From positions 1 to 38,540 of the forward strand of contig CAIVPW010000062.1 in assembly GCA_903907895.1 (NCBI GenBank): a stretch of DNA of 38,540 bases, written 5' to 3'. Below the pieces are notes generated by a model. The model saw nothing but the letters and a program-made list of their open reading frames with translations. It did no database searches and was not told the origin of the DNA. Shown here one piece after another: positions 7,435 to 15,470 of the stretch; the first letter of the stretch is position 1, and each line of letters begins with the position of its first letter. Position numbers and translations under genes: made by a program. This DNA is from an uncultured Alphaproteobacteria bacterium. Lineage in GTDB: Bacteria > Pseudomonadota > Alphaproteobacteria > UBA2966 > CAIVPW01.

Positions 7435-7460
7435 GCAAGGTCCTCGGTTTCGCTATGAAC

Positions 7461-7475
7461 TGTTATGCTATAACA
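7461..7475. promoter_or_regulatory. Zur box between hisI and zur
   Basis: TGTTAT-GCT-ATAACA is a perfect inverted repeat with six-base arms. It matches the core of the known Zur operator (TGTTATANTATAACA). It lies 26 bases before hisI and 28 bases before zur, in the position of the core promoters, so a bound Zur would block zur-znuCB and possibly hisI. Confidence 0.85.
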
Positions 7476-7503
7476 AAATCGGCAAGCAATTGTTGGCTCT
7501 ACC

Positions 7504-7986
7504 ATGACCAAAGCCGCCGCAGCGACCCCGCACGATCACGCCCACTGCATCGCCAGCGCCCTGGCCCAGGCCGACACCCTGTGCGAGCAACGCGGCGCCC
7601 GTCTGACCAAGAACCGGCGGCGAGTGCTGGAACTCGTGTGGCAGAGCCACGCGCCGGTCGGCGCCTACGAACTGCTCGAACGCCTGCGCGAAGACGGCTT
7701 GAGCGCGGCGCCGCCCACAGTATACCGCGCCCTGGAATTCCTGATGAGCCAAGGCCTTGTGCATCGCATCGAAACCCGCAACGCTTTCGTCGGCTGCCCG
7801 CAACCGCAGCATGAGCACGAGGCGCAGTACCTGCTGTGCGAGGCCTGCGGCGACGCGGTGGAGATCGACGTAGGCGGCGTGCGGCGCCGCATCGAGGCGC
7901 TGGCGGCGCAGCATGGGTTCACCGTCACCGCGCAGACCATCGAAGCGCGCGGCCTGTGTCGCCGCTGCCAACCGGCCGACGCCTAG
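7504..7986 (+). CDS. zur: Zinc uptake regulator Zur (Fur family)
   Basis: This 160-residue protein is a Fur-family repressor. The winged helix covers roughly residues 30-95 (LTKNRRRVLELVW, PTVYRALEFLMSQGLVHRIE). The dimerisation domain follows with a histidine/glutamate-rich segment QPQHEHEAQYL. Two CxxC pairs, CEAC and CRRC, form the structural zinc site. Assignment to Zur rather than Fur rests on the two zinc-transporter genes directly downstream and the Zur box just upstream. The regulator would therefore control its own operon. The start is the ATG at 7504, which lacks a clear ribosome-binding site. znuC begins 3 bases after its stop codon. Confidence 0.93.
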   Translation: MTKAAAATPHDHAHCIASALAQADTLCEQRGARLTKNRRRVLELVWQSHAPVGAYELLERLREDGLSAAPPTVYRALEFLMSQGLVHRIETRNAFVGCPQPQHEHEAQYLLCEACGDAVEIDVGGVRRRIEALAAQHGFTVTAQTIEARGLCRRCQPADA

Positions 7987-7989
7987 CCG

Positions 7990-8829
7990 ATGCAACACAC
8001 GAACGTCGCGGGCCCGCCCGCCGGGATTGGCTCGCACTTGGCCGGCGAGGTGCTGCTGCAGGTGGCGGGCGTCACCCATGCGCATGGCGCCGAGCGAGTG
8101 CTCGATCGGGTGGATCTGACGGTGCGGCGCGGCAAGACGGTGACGGTCGTAGGCCCCAATGGCGCCGGCAAGACCACGCTGCTGCGCATCGCCATGGGTC
8201 TGCTGGTGCCGCAGGCCGGCACCGTGCAGCGGCGATCCGGGCTGCGCATCGGGTACGTGCCGCAAAGCTTCGCCGTGGATGCAACCTTGCCGTTGAGCGT
8301 CGACCGGCTTCTCGCGACGGCGTCGCGCTCGCCTGCGGCTCGCGCCGAGTTGCTGCGCGAGGTCGGCGTGGACGGGCTCGGTGAGCGGCCGCTGCAGGTC
8401 TTGTCGGGCGGCGAGTTGCGGCGCGTGCTGCTGGCGCGCGCCTTGGCGCGGGAACCGGAGCTGTTGGTGCTCGATGAACCGGTGCAGGGAGTGGACATTG
8501 CGGGGCAGGCGGAACTCTACGACCTCATCGCCCGTGCCGTGCGGTCGCGCGGTTGCGGCGTGCTGATGGTGTCGCACGACCTGCACCTGGTGATGTCGAC
8601 GACCGACCGCGTGCTGTGCCTCAATCGCCACGTCTGCTGCGAAGGCGCACCCGAATCGGTGGGTCAGCACCCCGAGTACCTGGCGCTGTTCGGCGGCGTG
8701 CCGCGCGGGCTCGCCGTCTACACCCACCACCACGACCATGCCCACGACGAGGCCGGTGCCGTAGTGCCGCTCGAGGGTGGCCATAGTCATCCGCGCGACC
8801 ACGCCCACGACCACACTCATCGGCATTAG
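7990..8829 (+). CDS. znuC: Zinc ABC transporter ATP-binding protein ZnuC
   Basis: This 279-residue ATPase drives high-affinity zinc import. It has Walker A GPNGAGKTT near 55-63, the signature LSGGELRR near 138-145, Walker B LLVLDEP near 158-164 and the switch histidine in MVSHDL. The last 34 residues form a histidine-rich tail with 12 histidines, including THHHDHAHD and DHAHDHTHRH, which could bind zinc. The gene begins 3 bases after zur, and znuB starts immediately after its stop, giving a tight three-gene operon under the Zur box. A manganese transporter ATPase is an alternative family reading, but the Zur context favours zinc. No znuA is adjacent. Confidence 0.93.
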   Translation: MQHTNVAGPPAGIGSHLAGEVLLQVAGVTHAHGAERVLDRVDLTVRRGKTVTVVGPNGAGKTTLLRIAMGLLVPQAGTVQRRSGLRIGYVPQSFAVDATLPLSVDRLLATASRSPAARAELLREVGVDGLGERPLQVLSGGELRRVLLARALAREPELLVLDEPVQGVDIAGQAELYDLIARAVRSRGCGVLMVSHDLHLVMSTTDRVLCLNRHVCCEGAPESVGQHPEYLALFGGVPRGLAVYTHHHDHAHDEAGAVVPLEGGHSHPRDHAHDHTHRH

Positions 8830-9624
8830 ATGCAGGACTTCTTTGTGCGGGCGCTGCTCGGCGGCGTCGGCGTTGCGCTGATCACCGGCCCGATCGGGTG
8901 CTTCATCCTGTGGCGGCGCATGGTCGTGTTCGGCGCCGCACTGTCTCATTCGGCGTTGCTGGGCGTGGTGCTCGGCCTAGGTCTTGGCATCGGCGTCACT
9001 CCCGGCGCGTTGATCGTCTGCGTCGCAGTCGCGCTCGCGTTTCTCGCGTTGTCGCGGGACGGCCGCGTGAGCGAGGACGCCGTCCTCAACATCGTCGCGC
9101 ACGCCGCACTGGCGCTCGGGCTGATCGCACTCACGCTGCTCAGCAGCATCACAGGCGAACTCCTCGGGTTCCTGTTCGGTGACATCTTGGCTGTGTCGGC
9201 GGGCGACCTATTGTGGATCTGGGGCGGCGGCGCGGCGGTGCTGGCGGTGCTGATCGCAATCTGGCGCCCGCTGCTGACGATGACCGTGCACGAGGAGTTG
9301 GCGGCGGTGGAGGGCCTGCCCGTCGCTGCCCTGCGCATCACGTTCATGCTGCTGGTGTCGGTGGTGACGGCGGTGGCGCTCAAGATCGTCGGCGCGCTGC
9401 TCATCATCGCGCTGCTGGTCATTCCGGCAGCCGCAGCGCGGCGTCTGAGCACGACGCCCGAGACCATGGCGGTCACGGCCGCCGGCGCCGGCGTCGTGTC
9501 GGTTGTCGTCGGACTGTGGTCGTCGCTCTGGTGGGACTTGCCGGCCAGTCCGGCGATCGTGCTGGCGGCGACGCTGCTGTTCGCGTTCAGCCTTGCGGCG
9601 GGGCGTCCGCTTAAGACTTTTTGA
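8830..9624 (+). CDS. znuB: Zinc ABC transporter permease ZnuB
   Basis: This 264-residue inner-membrane permease of the ABC-3 family has about eight hydrophobic segments. Family features are the early ISHS-like stretch GAALSHSALLGVVLG, the GFLFGDILAVS loop and the late LLIIALLVIPAAAARRL helix. It starts at the ATG directly after the znuC TAG. Its last 14 bases overlap the end of metC on the opposite strand, so transcripts from the two operons converge. It would pair with ZnuC; the substrate-binding protein ZnuA must be encoded elsewhere. Confidence 0.94.
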   Translation: MQDFFVRALLGGVGVALITGPIGCFILWRRMVVFGAALSHSALLGVVLGLGLGIGVTPGALIVCVAVALAFLALSRDGRVSEDAVLNIVAHAALALGLIALTLLSSITGELLGFLFGDILAVSAGDLLWIWGGGAAVLAVLIAIWRPLLTMTVHEELAAVEGLPVAALRITFMLLVSVVTAVALKIVGALLIIALLVIPAAAARRLSTTPETMAVTAAGAGVVSVVVGLWSSLWWDLPASPAIVLAATLLFAFSLAAGRPLKTF

Positions 9625-10792
9625 GGCGTGCAAGACCCGCTTCGAGGTCGGCACGCAGATCGTCCGGGTCTTCGAGCCCGGCGTGGATGCGGACAAGCGG
9701 ACCGCTGGCCTGCCAGGGCACGGCAGTGCGGATTTGGCGCGGGTCCTGCGGCACGATCAGGCTTTCAAAGCCGCCCCACGAGTAGCCGATGCCGAACAGC
9801 TCCAGGCCGTCGATGAACGCAGCAACGGCGTTGTCGGCAAACGGCTTCAGCAACACGCCGAACAAGCCGCTGCCGCCGGTGAAGTCAGACTTCCACAGCC
9901 GGTGGCCAGGGTCGCTGGGAAGCGGCGGGTAGAGCACACGCTCCACCTCGGGACGCTGGGACAGCCAGGTGGCAAGCTGCATCGCCGTTTGTTGATGCTG
10001 AGCCAGGCGCGCCGACAGGGTGCGGATACCGCGCAGGGCCAGGTACATGTCCTGGGGGCCGGCGCAGAGGCCCATGCTGTACACCCAGTGGCGCAGCTTG
10101 CTGAGCATCGGCTCGCTCGCAGTGATTGCGCCCATCATCAAGTCGGCGTGGCCGCCGATATATTTGGTCACCGCCTGGATCGAGACGTCCACGCCGAGCA
10201 GCAGGGGCTTGAAGAAGAGCGGTGTCGCCCAGGTGTTGTCGATGAGGCTGACCGCGCCGCGTGCACGGGCCACCGCAGCGATCGCCGGGACGTCCTGTAC
10301 CTCGAAGGTGATCGAGCCTGGCGACTCCAGGAACACCGCGCGGGTGTTGCGGCGGAACAGGCCGTCGATGCCGGCGCCGATATGCGGATCGTAGTAGGTG
10401 ACCTCGACGCCGAGTTGCTTGAGCGTCGTATCGCAGAACGTCCGCGCCGGTGCGTATGCCGAGTCCACGACGAGCAGATGATCGCCGGGGCCTACGCTCG
10501 CCAGCAGCGCAACAGTGATGGCCGCGAGGCCGGACGGGACGAGCAAGGTCGAGCCTGCGCCCTCGAGCGCGGCGATGGCATCCTGCAGCGCAAATGTCGT
10601 CGGCGTGCCACGCCGCCCGTAGGTCACAAAACGGTCCGGCGTCCGCATCGCTTCCTTGAGCGTTGCGACGTCGGGGAACGTGACGGTGGAGGCCTGGTAG
10701 ATGGGCGGATTGACCACGCCGTGGTGGCGCGTCCCACCGCGGCCCGTATGGGTCAGGCGGGTGCGGTCGCCGCGGCGCGGGCCACCGGTCAT
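9611..10792 (-). CDS. metC: Cystathionine beta-lyase / Cys-Met metabolism PLP enzyme
   Basis: This 393-residue enzyme belongs to the Cys/Met metabolism PLP family (fold type I). The PLP lysine is in the QAVTKYIGGHADLMMG block near residue 210. Other family signatures are YGRRGTPTTFALQ and LIDNTWATP. The active-site surroundings and length fit cystathionine beta-lyase best, which cleaves cystathionine to homocysteine, but gamma-lyase or related activities cannot be excluded by eye. The ATG at 10792 overlaps the sseA stop codon in an ATGA arrangement, so the genes are translationally coupled. It is the last gene of the sulfur operon, and its 3' end overlaps znuB by 14 bases. Confidence 0.88.
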   Translation of the reverse strand: MTGGPRRGDRTRLTHTGRGGTRHHGVVNPPIYQASTVTFPDVATLKEAMRTPDRFVTYGRRGTPTTFALQDAIAALEGAGSTLLVPSGLAAITVALLASVGPGDHLLVVDSAYAPARTFCDTTLKQLGVEVTYYDPHIGAGIDGLFRRNTRAVFLESPGSITFEVQDVPAIAAVARARGAVSLIDNTWATPLFFKPLLLGVDVSIQAVTKYIGGHADLMMGAITASEPMLSKLRHWVYSMGLCAGPQDMYLALRGIRTLSARLAQHQQTAMQLATWLSQRPEVERVLYPPLPSDPGHRLWKSDFTGGSGLFGVLLKPFADNAVAAFIDGLELFGIGYSWGGFESLIVPQDPRQIRTAVPWQASGPLVRIHAGLEDPDDLRADLEAGLARLKKS

Positions 10793-11628
10793 TGCACCAC
10801 CTCGGTGTCGGCGCGCGCGCCCCATTCGGCCCACGAGCCGTCGTATACGGCCGCATCGGTCTTCCCGATCCGGTGCAACCCGAGGGCGAGCAGCGCGGCG
10901 GTGATGCCGGATCCGCACAGGGCGATGACCGGCTGGCGCGAATCGACGCCGGCATCCGCGTAGCGCTGCTGCAGCGCGGCCGATTGCAGCAATGTGCCAT
11001 CCTCGGCCAAGAGCGTGCGGAAGGGCAGGTTCTTGCTGCCCGGAATGTGACCGCCGCGCAATCCGGGGCGGGGCTCCGGCTCGGTGCCGTGGAAGCGGCC
11101 GGTGGTGCGTGCATCCACCACGAGGCCGCCACCGCGCTGCGACGCGCGGCGCACTGCGGCGAGATCTGCGACGAGGTGCGGCCGCAACGAAGCACTGAAG
11201 GTGCGTGGCACTAGGGGAGCGGAATCGCGGCTCACCGCGCGGCCATCAGCCTGCCACTTTGGCAATCCGCCATCCAACACGCTGACCTGATCGTGGCCGA
11301 ACGTGCGGAAGGTCCACCACACGCGTGCGGCAGGCGCCATTGCGTTGCGGTCGTAGGCGATCACGTGCGTGTCGTTGCCGATGCCGAGCGCGCCGACGGC
11401 GCGTGCGAATGCAGTGGTGTCGGGCAGCATGTGCGGCAGGGTCGTGGCTTGGTCGGCAACGCCGTCGATGTCGAACCACTGCGCGCCCGGAATGTGCGCG
11501 GCAGTGAATTCAGCGCGTGCGTCGCGCTTCTCGATGGGCAGGAACCATGTCGCGTCGAGGACGGCGACCTGCCCGAGGTGTTCCGCGAGCCAGGCGCCGG
11601 AGACGAGGTCGGGGACCTGCGTCGCCAC
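10789..11628 (-). CDS. sseA: 3-mercaptopyruvate sulfurtransferase
   Basis: This 279-residue protein has two rhodanese domains. The N-terminal one is inactive, and the C-terminal one carries the catalytic loop CGSGITA near residue 237. That loop is the mercaptopyruvate sulfurtransferase form rather than the thiosulfate form. Conserved stretches are AHIPGAQWFDID, VLDGGLPKW and GHIPGSKNLPF. It starts with a GTG sharing one base with the TAG of the upstream small membrane gene (TAGTG), and it overlaps metC by four bases. It transfers sulfur from mercaptopyruvate to acceptors, consistent with cysK and metC on either side. Confidence 0.92.
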   Translation of the reverse strand: MATQVPDLVSGAWLAEHLGQVAVLDATWFLPIEKRDARAEFTAAHIPGAQWFDIDGVADQATTLPHMLPDTTAFARAVGALGIGNDTHVIAYDRNAMAPAARVWWTFRTFGHDQVSVLDGGLPKWQADGRAVSRDSAPLVPRTFSASLRPHLVADLAAVRRASQRGGGLVVDARTTGRFHGTEPEPRPGLRGGHIPGSKNLPFRTLLAEDGTLLQSAALQQRYADAGVDSRQPVIALCGSGITAALLALGLHRIGKTDAAVYDGSWAEWGARADTEVVQ

Positions 11629-11864
11629 TAGACCGTGGCGATGATCAGGGACGTGAGCCGTGCGATCAGGATCATCGGCCACAGCGGTCCGTACAGCAAC
11701 GCGTGCCAGGCGACGAAGCCCAAGTACGGCTCGACGCCGTCGCGCATGCCCCAGTACATGTGAAGCCCGAGGTACACGAAGTAGCCCACGACGTAGAGGC
11801 CGATGAGCAGCCGCCAACCGGTGAGGCCGGGTACATTGAAGAGGTCTGGTTCGCGCGTGCTCAT
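11628..11864 (-). CDS. Small membrane protein inside the sulfur operon
   Basis: This 78-residue protein is mostly hydrophobic, with two or three membrane segments (about residues 18-38 and 48-76). It is rich in tyrosine, tryptophan and glycine. I do not recognise a family. It is wedged between cysK and sseA: its ATG overlaps the cysK TGA (ATGA) and its TAG overlaps the sseA GTG. This makes co-translation near certain and suggests a role tied to sulfur metabolism, but the sequence itself gives no function. Confidence 0.8.
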   Translation of the reverse strand: MSTREPDLFNVPGLTGWRLLIGLYVVGYFVYLGLHMYWGMRDGVEPYLGFVAWHALLYGPLWPMILIARLTSLIIATV

Positions 11865-12871
11865 GCGTTGCTGGGTAGCCATGGCGGAAGGGGCAATCCT
11901 TTTTCGCGCAAGAACGCGGGGTTGAACAGCTTGCTTTGGTAGCGAACGCCGAGGTCGGCGAGAATGGTCACGATCGTATGGCCGGGCCCCAACTCCAGGG
12001 CGAGTTTGCGAGCGCCGGCCAAGTTCACTCCGGACGATCCGCCAAGGCACAGACCCTCGCCGAGTACGAGATCGTACAGCACGCCCAGGGCCTCTTCGTC
12101 GGTGATCTGGTAGGCGCAGTCGACCACCACGCCTTCGAGGTTGCCGGTGATGCGGCTTTGCCCGATGCCCTCGGTGATGGACGAGCCTTCTGCCTTCAGC
12201 GTGCCGTAGCGGTAGTAGTTGTAGAGCGATGCACCCATGGGGTCGGCGATCGCCACCACCACGTCGTCGCTTTGCTCCTTCAGGAACATGCCGATGCCGG
12301 CCAGCGTGCCGCCGGTGCCGGCGGAGCAGATGAAGGCGTCGATCTTGCCGGCGGTCTGCTGCCAGATTTCCGGTCCGGTGGTCTCGTAGTGGGCTCGGCG
12401 GTTGGCGGTGTTGTCGAACTGGTTTGCCCACACGGCGCCATTGGGCTGGGATTTGTTCAACTCGTCGGCGAGGCGGCCGGAGACGCGCACGTAGTGATTG
12501 GGGTCGGAGTACGCGACGGCGGGCACCTCGCGCAGTTCGCCACCGGCGAGGCGGATCAGGTCCTTCTTCTCTTTGCTCTGCGTATCCGGCATGACGATGA
12601 CGGCGCGATAGCCGAGCGAGCGTGCGACATGGGAAAGCCCGATGCCGGTGTTACCGGCCGTGCCCTCGACGACCACGCCGCCGGGACGCAAGGCGCCGCG
12701 CGCTTCTGCATCGCGCACGATCGATAGCGCCGGACGATCCTTCACGGACCCTCCGGGGTTCAGGAACTCTGCCTTGCCTAGAATCGTGCAGCCCGTCTCT
12801 TCCGACAGGCGTCTCAGTTGCACGAGAGGCGTGTTGCCGATGAGTTCGCTGAAACTCCGGCGGACATCCAT
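11861..12871 (-). CDS. cysK: Cysteine synthase (O-acetylserine sulfhydrylase)
   Basis: This 336-residue PLP enzyme joins O-acetylserine and sulfide to make cysteine. The PLP lysine is K44 in NPGGSVKDRPAL. The substrate loop reads EGTAGNTGIGL, and the phosphate-binding glycine loop is SAGTGGTLAG. A serine near the C-terminus sits in GGSSGVNLAGA. It is a little longer than the typical 310-325 residues. The gene follows the Nudix gene after 92 bases and heads a run of overlapping genes (small membrane protein, sseA, metC). A cystathionine beta-synthase-like activity is possible but there is no CBS domain. Confidence 0.92.
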   Translation of the reverse strand: MDVRRSFSELIGNTPLVQLRRLSEETGCTILGKAEFLNPGGSVKDRPALSIVRDAEARGALRPGGVVVEGTAGNTGIGLSHVARSLGYRAVIVMPDTQSKEKKDLIRLAGGELREVPAVAYSDPNHYVRVSGRLADELNKSQPNGAVWANQFDNTANRRAHYETTGPEIWQQTAGKIDAFICSAGTGGTLAGIGMFLKEQSDDVVVAIADPMGASLYNYYRYGTLKAEGSSITEGIGQSRITGNLEGVVVDCAYQITDEEALGVLYDLVLGEGLCLGGSSGVNLAGARKLALELGPGHTIVTILADLGVRYQSKLFNPAFLREKGLPLPPWLPSNA

Positions 12872-12963
12872 CGGTGATCACTCGAGCGTGAAAGGTGGCA
12901 GACTGTACCGACCGGTGTCGGCGCATTCAAGGAAGCCGCCATCCGGGCGATCGCCGCCGGCGG

Positions 12964-13572
12964 TCAGCGCCATTTCTTGCGCAGATTGTCGCGCTCTTTT
13001 TGGAGCCAGAGCAAACCGGCGAAGGCGGGGGCGGTGCGGATGCGGCCATCTCCGACGGCGGCAAACGCCTCGTCGGCCGGAACAGCGAACACGCGGATGT
13101 CCTCGACCTCCTCGATCAGGCCGTGCAGACCACCCGCCGCCGCCGCGTTCACTTTGCCGACGTAGAGACGATGGTATTCCGACGTTCCGCCGGCCGACGT
13201 GTAGAACTGGCCGATCTGCAGCAACTCGGTCGGCAGCAAGCCGGCTTCTTCCTCGCACTCCCGGCGCGCGACGTCTTCGGGCGTTTCGCCGTCCTCGATG
13301 ATGCCGGCGACGATTTCCCACAACCAAGGGTACTCATCCTCGGCGACGAAGGCGCCCGGGCGGAACTGCTCGATGAGTACGACCTGATCGGTCACCGGGT
13401 CGTAGGGTAGGACCCCCACCGAGTGACCGCGGTCTAGCACTTCGCGGGTCACCTCGGGCGACCAGTTGCCGGCATAGGTCCGGTACGTCATGTGGTACCG
13501 GTCCATGCGGAACCTGCCGCGGTGCAACGGCTCGACCTTCCGCACCTCGACGTCTTTGCGCGTGCGCTGCAC
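12964..13572 (-). CDS. Nudix hydrolase, ADP-ribose pyrophosphatase type
   Basis: This 202-residue enzyme has a complete Nudix box from G90 to L112 (GIIEDGETPEDVA, then RRECEEEAGL). The upstream stretch VVLIEQFRPGAFV and a downstream SAGGTSEY segment fit the ADP-ribose pyrophosphatase (NudF-like) branch, which hydrolyses ADP-ribose and related nucleotide sugars. The start is a GTG at 13572, with a GGAGG site 7 bases upstream. It is the first gene of the minus-strand group that continues with cysK, although 92 bases separate them, so it may be independently transcribed. The exact substrate cannot be read from sequence. Confidence 0.88.
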   Translation of the reverse strand: MQRTRKDVEVRKVEPLHRGRFRMDRYHMTYRTYAGNWSPEVTREVLDRGHSVGVLPYDPVTDQVVLIEQFRPGAFVAEDEYPWLWEIVAGIIEDGETPEDVARRECEEEAGLLPTELLQIGQFYTSAGGTSEYHRLYVGKVNAAAAGGLHGLIEEVEDIRVFAVPADEAFAAVGDGRIRTAPAFAGLLWLQKERDNLRKKWR

Positions 13573-13727
13573 CAGGGAGCCTCCGAAAAGCGGTGCCCGG
13601 CTTTACGGGGGCGGAGCGGAGCCGTCAAGGCGGACGGCTGCCACCGTTAGGCGGGGGCGGAGGCGATTATCTTGGCAACGTCGCAGTTCGGCCCAACTTC
13701 GGGGGTAGAAGGCTGCCGCCCTAAGAC

Positions 13728-13755
13728 TTGCCTACGGCAGGCATTGCGCTAGGGT
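13728..13755 (+). promoter_or_regulatory. Possible promoter for the 13784-15113 gene pair
   Basis: TTGCCT (13728-13733) and TAGGGT (13750-13755) are spaced by 16 bases, and a start codon with an AAGGGAGA site follows at 13784. The -10 match is only partial. Confidence 0.35.
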
Positions 13756-13783
13756 GCGCCCCCAAAGGGAGATCCCCACCGGA

Positions 13784-14521
13784 ATGACGCTCGGACACGG
13801 CCTGCACGGCGGCCGGAAGAAGCGCGGACCGTCCGCCGCCCGGGTGGTCGGCTGGATTCTCGGCCTCGCCTTCATCATCGCCATTGGCGCTTGGTCCTAC
13901 CGGACCGGCTCGTCGCTGGCCCGCCAGGAAGAGGCGCGGTTGCGGACCGAGGTCGCCACCTTGACCGAGACCATGGACACGATCGAAGAGCGCAACGTGG
14001 CCCTCAACGCCGCTCTCGAACGCGCCCAAATCGAAAAGGCCGAGGCGGAAGCGCGCTACGCCCGGGATGTCCCGGATGCGGAGACGGCCCGGATCATCGA
14101 TCTGGTACGCGCCCGCCGGGCCGAAGGCATACCCGCCGATCGCATTGCCGAGGTTGTAGGGGCCGTCACGGTGCAGTGGCGCTGCACGGGCGAACCGGTG
14201 ACGCGCAGATTCCTCGTCCGCACGCCGTTGACGACGACACCCGGCAACGACGTCGCGGGCTTTGCCAACAACACGGTTACGGTCACCGGCACCGGCGTGT
14301 CCGACGTGGATGCGAATGGGCGGGCGCAGTCGTGGTACGACCCCAATCAGCCGATCACCCTGAGCTTCAATCGCATCGGCGGCGGCCCGGCGCAGGACAT
14401 CACCGGCCGCCTGCCGTTGTTCCACTCCGTCGTCAGCGGGAATCAGATCGTGCGCTTCAGCGCGGTTCCGGGCGACCGGGCTTTCGTAAACGTTACTGCG
14501 CAGACGTGCGCCTATCCGTAA
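13784..14521 (+). CDS. Membrane-anchored protein of unknown function with coiled coil
   Basis: This 245-residue protein has a short basic N-terminus, one membrane segment (about residues 21-38), then a coiled-coil-like region rich in Glu, Ala, Arg and Thr (about 46-95). A C-terminal beta-rich domain of about 120 residues follows, ending with a VNVTAQTCAYP tail. The topology suggests a periplasmic C-terminal domain. I do not recognise a family. The start at 13784 is preceded by AAGGGAGA. A GTG at 13754 is in frame but has no ribosome-binding site. The DUF3105 gene follows 28 bases later on the same strand, so an operon is likely. Confidence 0.78.
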   Translation: MTLGHGLHGGRKKRGPSAARVVGWILGLAFIIAIGAWSYRTGSSLARQEEARLRTEVATLTETMDTIEERNVALNAALERAQIEKAEAEARYARDVPDAETARIIDLVRARRAEGIPADRIAEVVGAVTVQWRCTGEPVTRRFLVRTPLTTTPGNDVAGFANNTVTVTGTGVSDVDANGRAQSWYDPNQPITLSFNRIGGGPAQDITGRLPLFHSVVSGNQIVRFSAVPGDRAFVNVTAQTCAYP

Positions 14522-14549
14522 TCTGGCGCAGGACTTGGTGGGGAGAACG

Positions 14550-15113
14550 ATGCAAGGCCTTTCGATCCGTTGGATGAGCGCACTGGCGGCCACCGTTGCA
14601 GCCGCCGTGCTGCTGAGCATCGGTGGTGCCAGCGGGCAGGCCACCAATCCGACGCTCACGGAATTCAATCGTCTCGCCGGCGAAGGCCGGCCGGCGCTGG
14701 CGCGCGTCGAGAGCTTCCCCAACGACGGTCAGGTGCACGTGCCGACCGGCACGCGCGTCACCTACCGCACCGATCCGCCAACGTCGGGCAATCACTGGGA
14801 GCGCTGGGTCGATCCGGGCCGCTACGGTGAGGTGCCGCCGAACGAGATGCTGGTGCACTCGCTCGAACACGGTCACATCGTCATTTACATCGAACGTCCG
14901 ACAGCCGAAGCGGTGCGCTTGCTCACGCTGTGGTCGAACACCTGGCGCGGCATGTGGGATGGCATTGTCGTCGTCCCGCGTCCCGGGCTGGGCAGCGGCG
15001 TGATCCTGACGGCGTGGGGCAAGATGCTGCGGCAAGATGCTTTCGACCCCGCTGGCGCGGCGGCCTTCATCGATGCCTACCGCGGCCGCGGTCCCGAAAA
15101 CCCGATGCGGTGA
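14550..15113 (+). CDS. DUF3105 family secreted protein
   Basis: This 187-residue protein has an N-terminal hydrophobic signal (about residues 8-30). Its body matches DUF3105, with YRTDPPTSGNHWERW and LVHSLEHGHIVIYIE as the clearest blocks. The paired histidines in these blocks suggest a metal-binding site, though the family's function is not established. The start ATG at 14550 has a GGGGAG site nearby. The downstream cobalamin riboswitch begins about 100 bases after its stop. It probably shares a transcript with the upstream membrane protein. Confidence 0.85.
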   Translation: MQGLSIRWMSALAATVAAAVLLSIGGASGQATNPTLTEFNRLAGEGRPALARVESFPNDGQVHVPTGTRVTYRTDPPTSGNHWERWVDPGRYGEVPPNEMLVHSLEHGHIVIYIERPTAEAVRLLTLWSNTWRGMWDGIVVVPRPGLGSGVILTAWGKMLRQDAFDPAGAAAFIDAYRGRGPENPMR

Positions 15114-15210
15114 AATGCCGGCGGCAGCTCGCCACCGCAGCAACTCACGCCGTCGCTTCATCAAAAAGAACTTGGTTTGACTCGTCCGGTGCGCTGCTGC
15201 TTACTGCGCC

Positions 15211-15400
15211 GGTCGAGGTTCCCGGAGCCGCAAGGCGTCCGGGTGAAAAGGGAATTCGGTGCGCTTCCTTCGGGAGGCTATGCCGGAGCTGCCCCCGCAA
15301 CTGTAAGCGGCGAGCAACTGTCCAACGTGCCACTGACGGCCTAGCCGTCGGGAAGGCGAGACAGTTGCGACGACCCGCGAGCCAGGAGACCTGCCCCGAC
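15211..15400 (+). ncRNA. Cobalamin (AdoCbl-type) riboswitch
   Basis: Conserved segments appear in order: GGTGAAAAGGGAA at 15242-15254, the core GCTGCCCCCGCAACTGTAA around 15289-15306, a GGGAAGGC segment around 15350, and the B12 box AGCCAGGAGACCTGCC at 15380-15395. The element precedes a BtuB-like receptor gene, the classic target. It would reduce receptor expression when cobalamin is plentiful. Confidence 0.97.
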
Positions 15401-15470
15401 TTGTGATTGTCCGCGGGCGGGGTGTCCTGGCGGGTCGCACGCGGGACTCCATCCCAACCGCGTTCGCCCG

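Noticed and set aside
7468-8949. A long open frame on the minus strand opposite zur and znuC
   Set aside because: It is the antisense shadow of clear Zur and ZnuC coding sequence in GC-rich DNA; it has no family features or ribosome-binding site.
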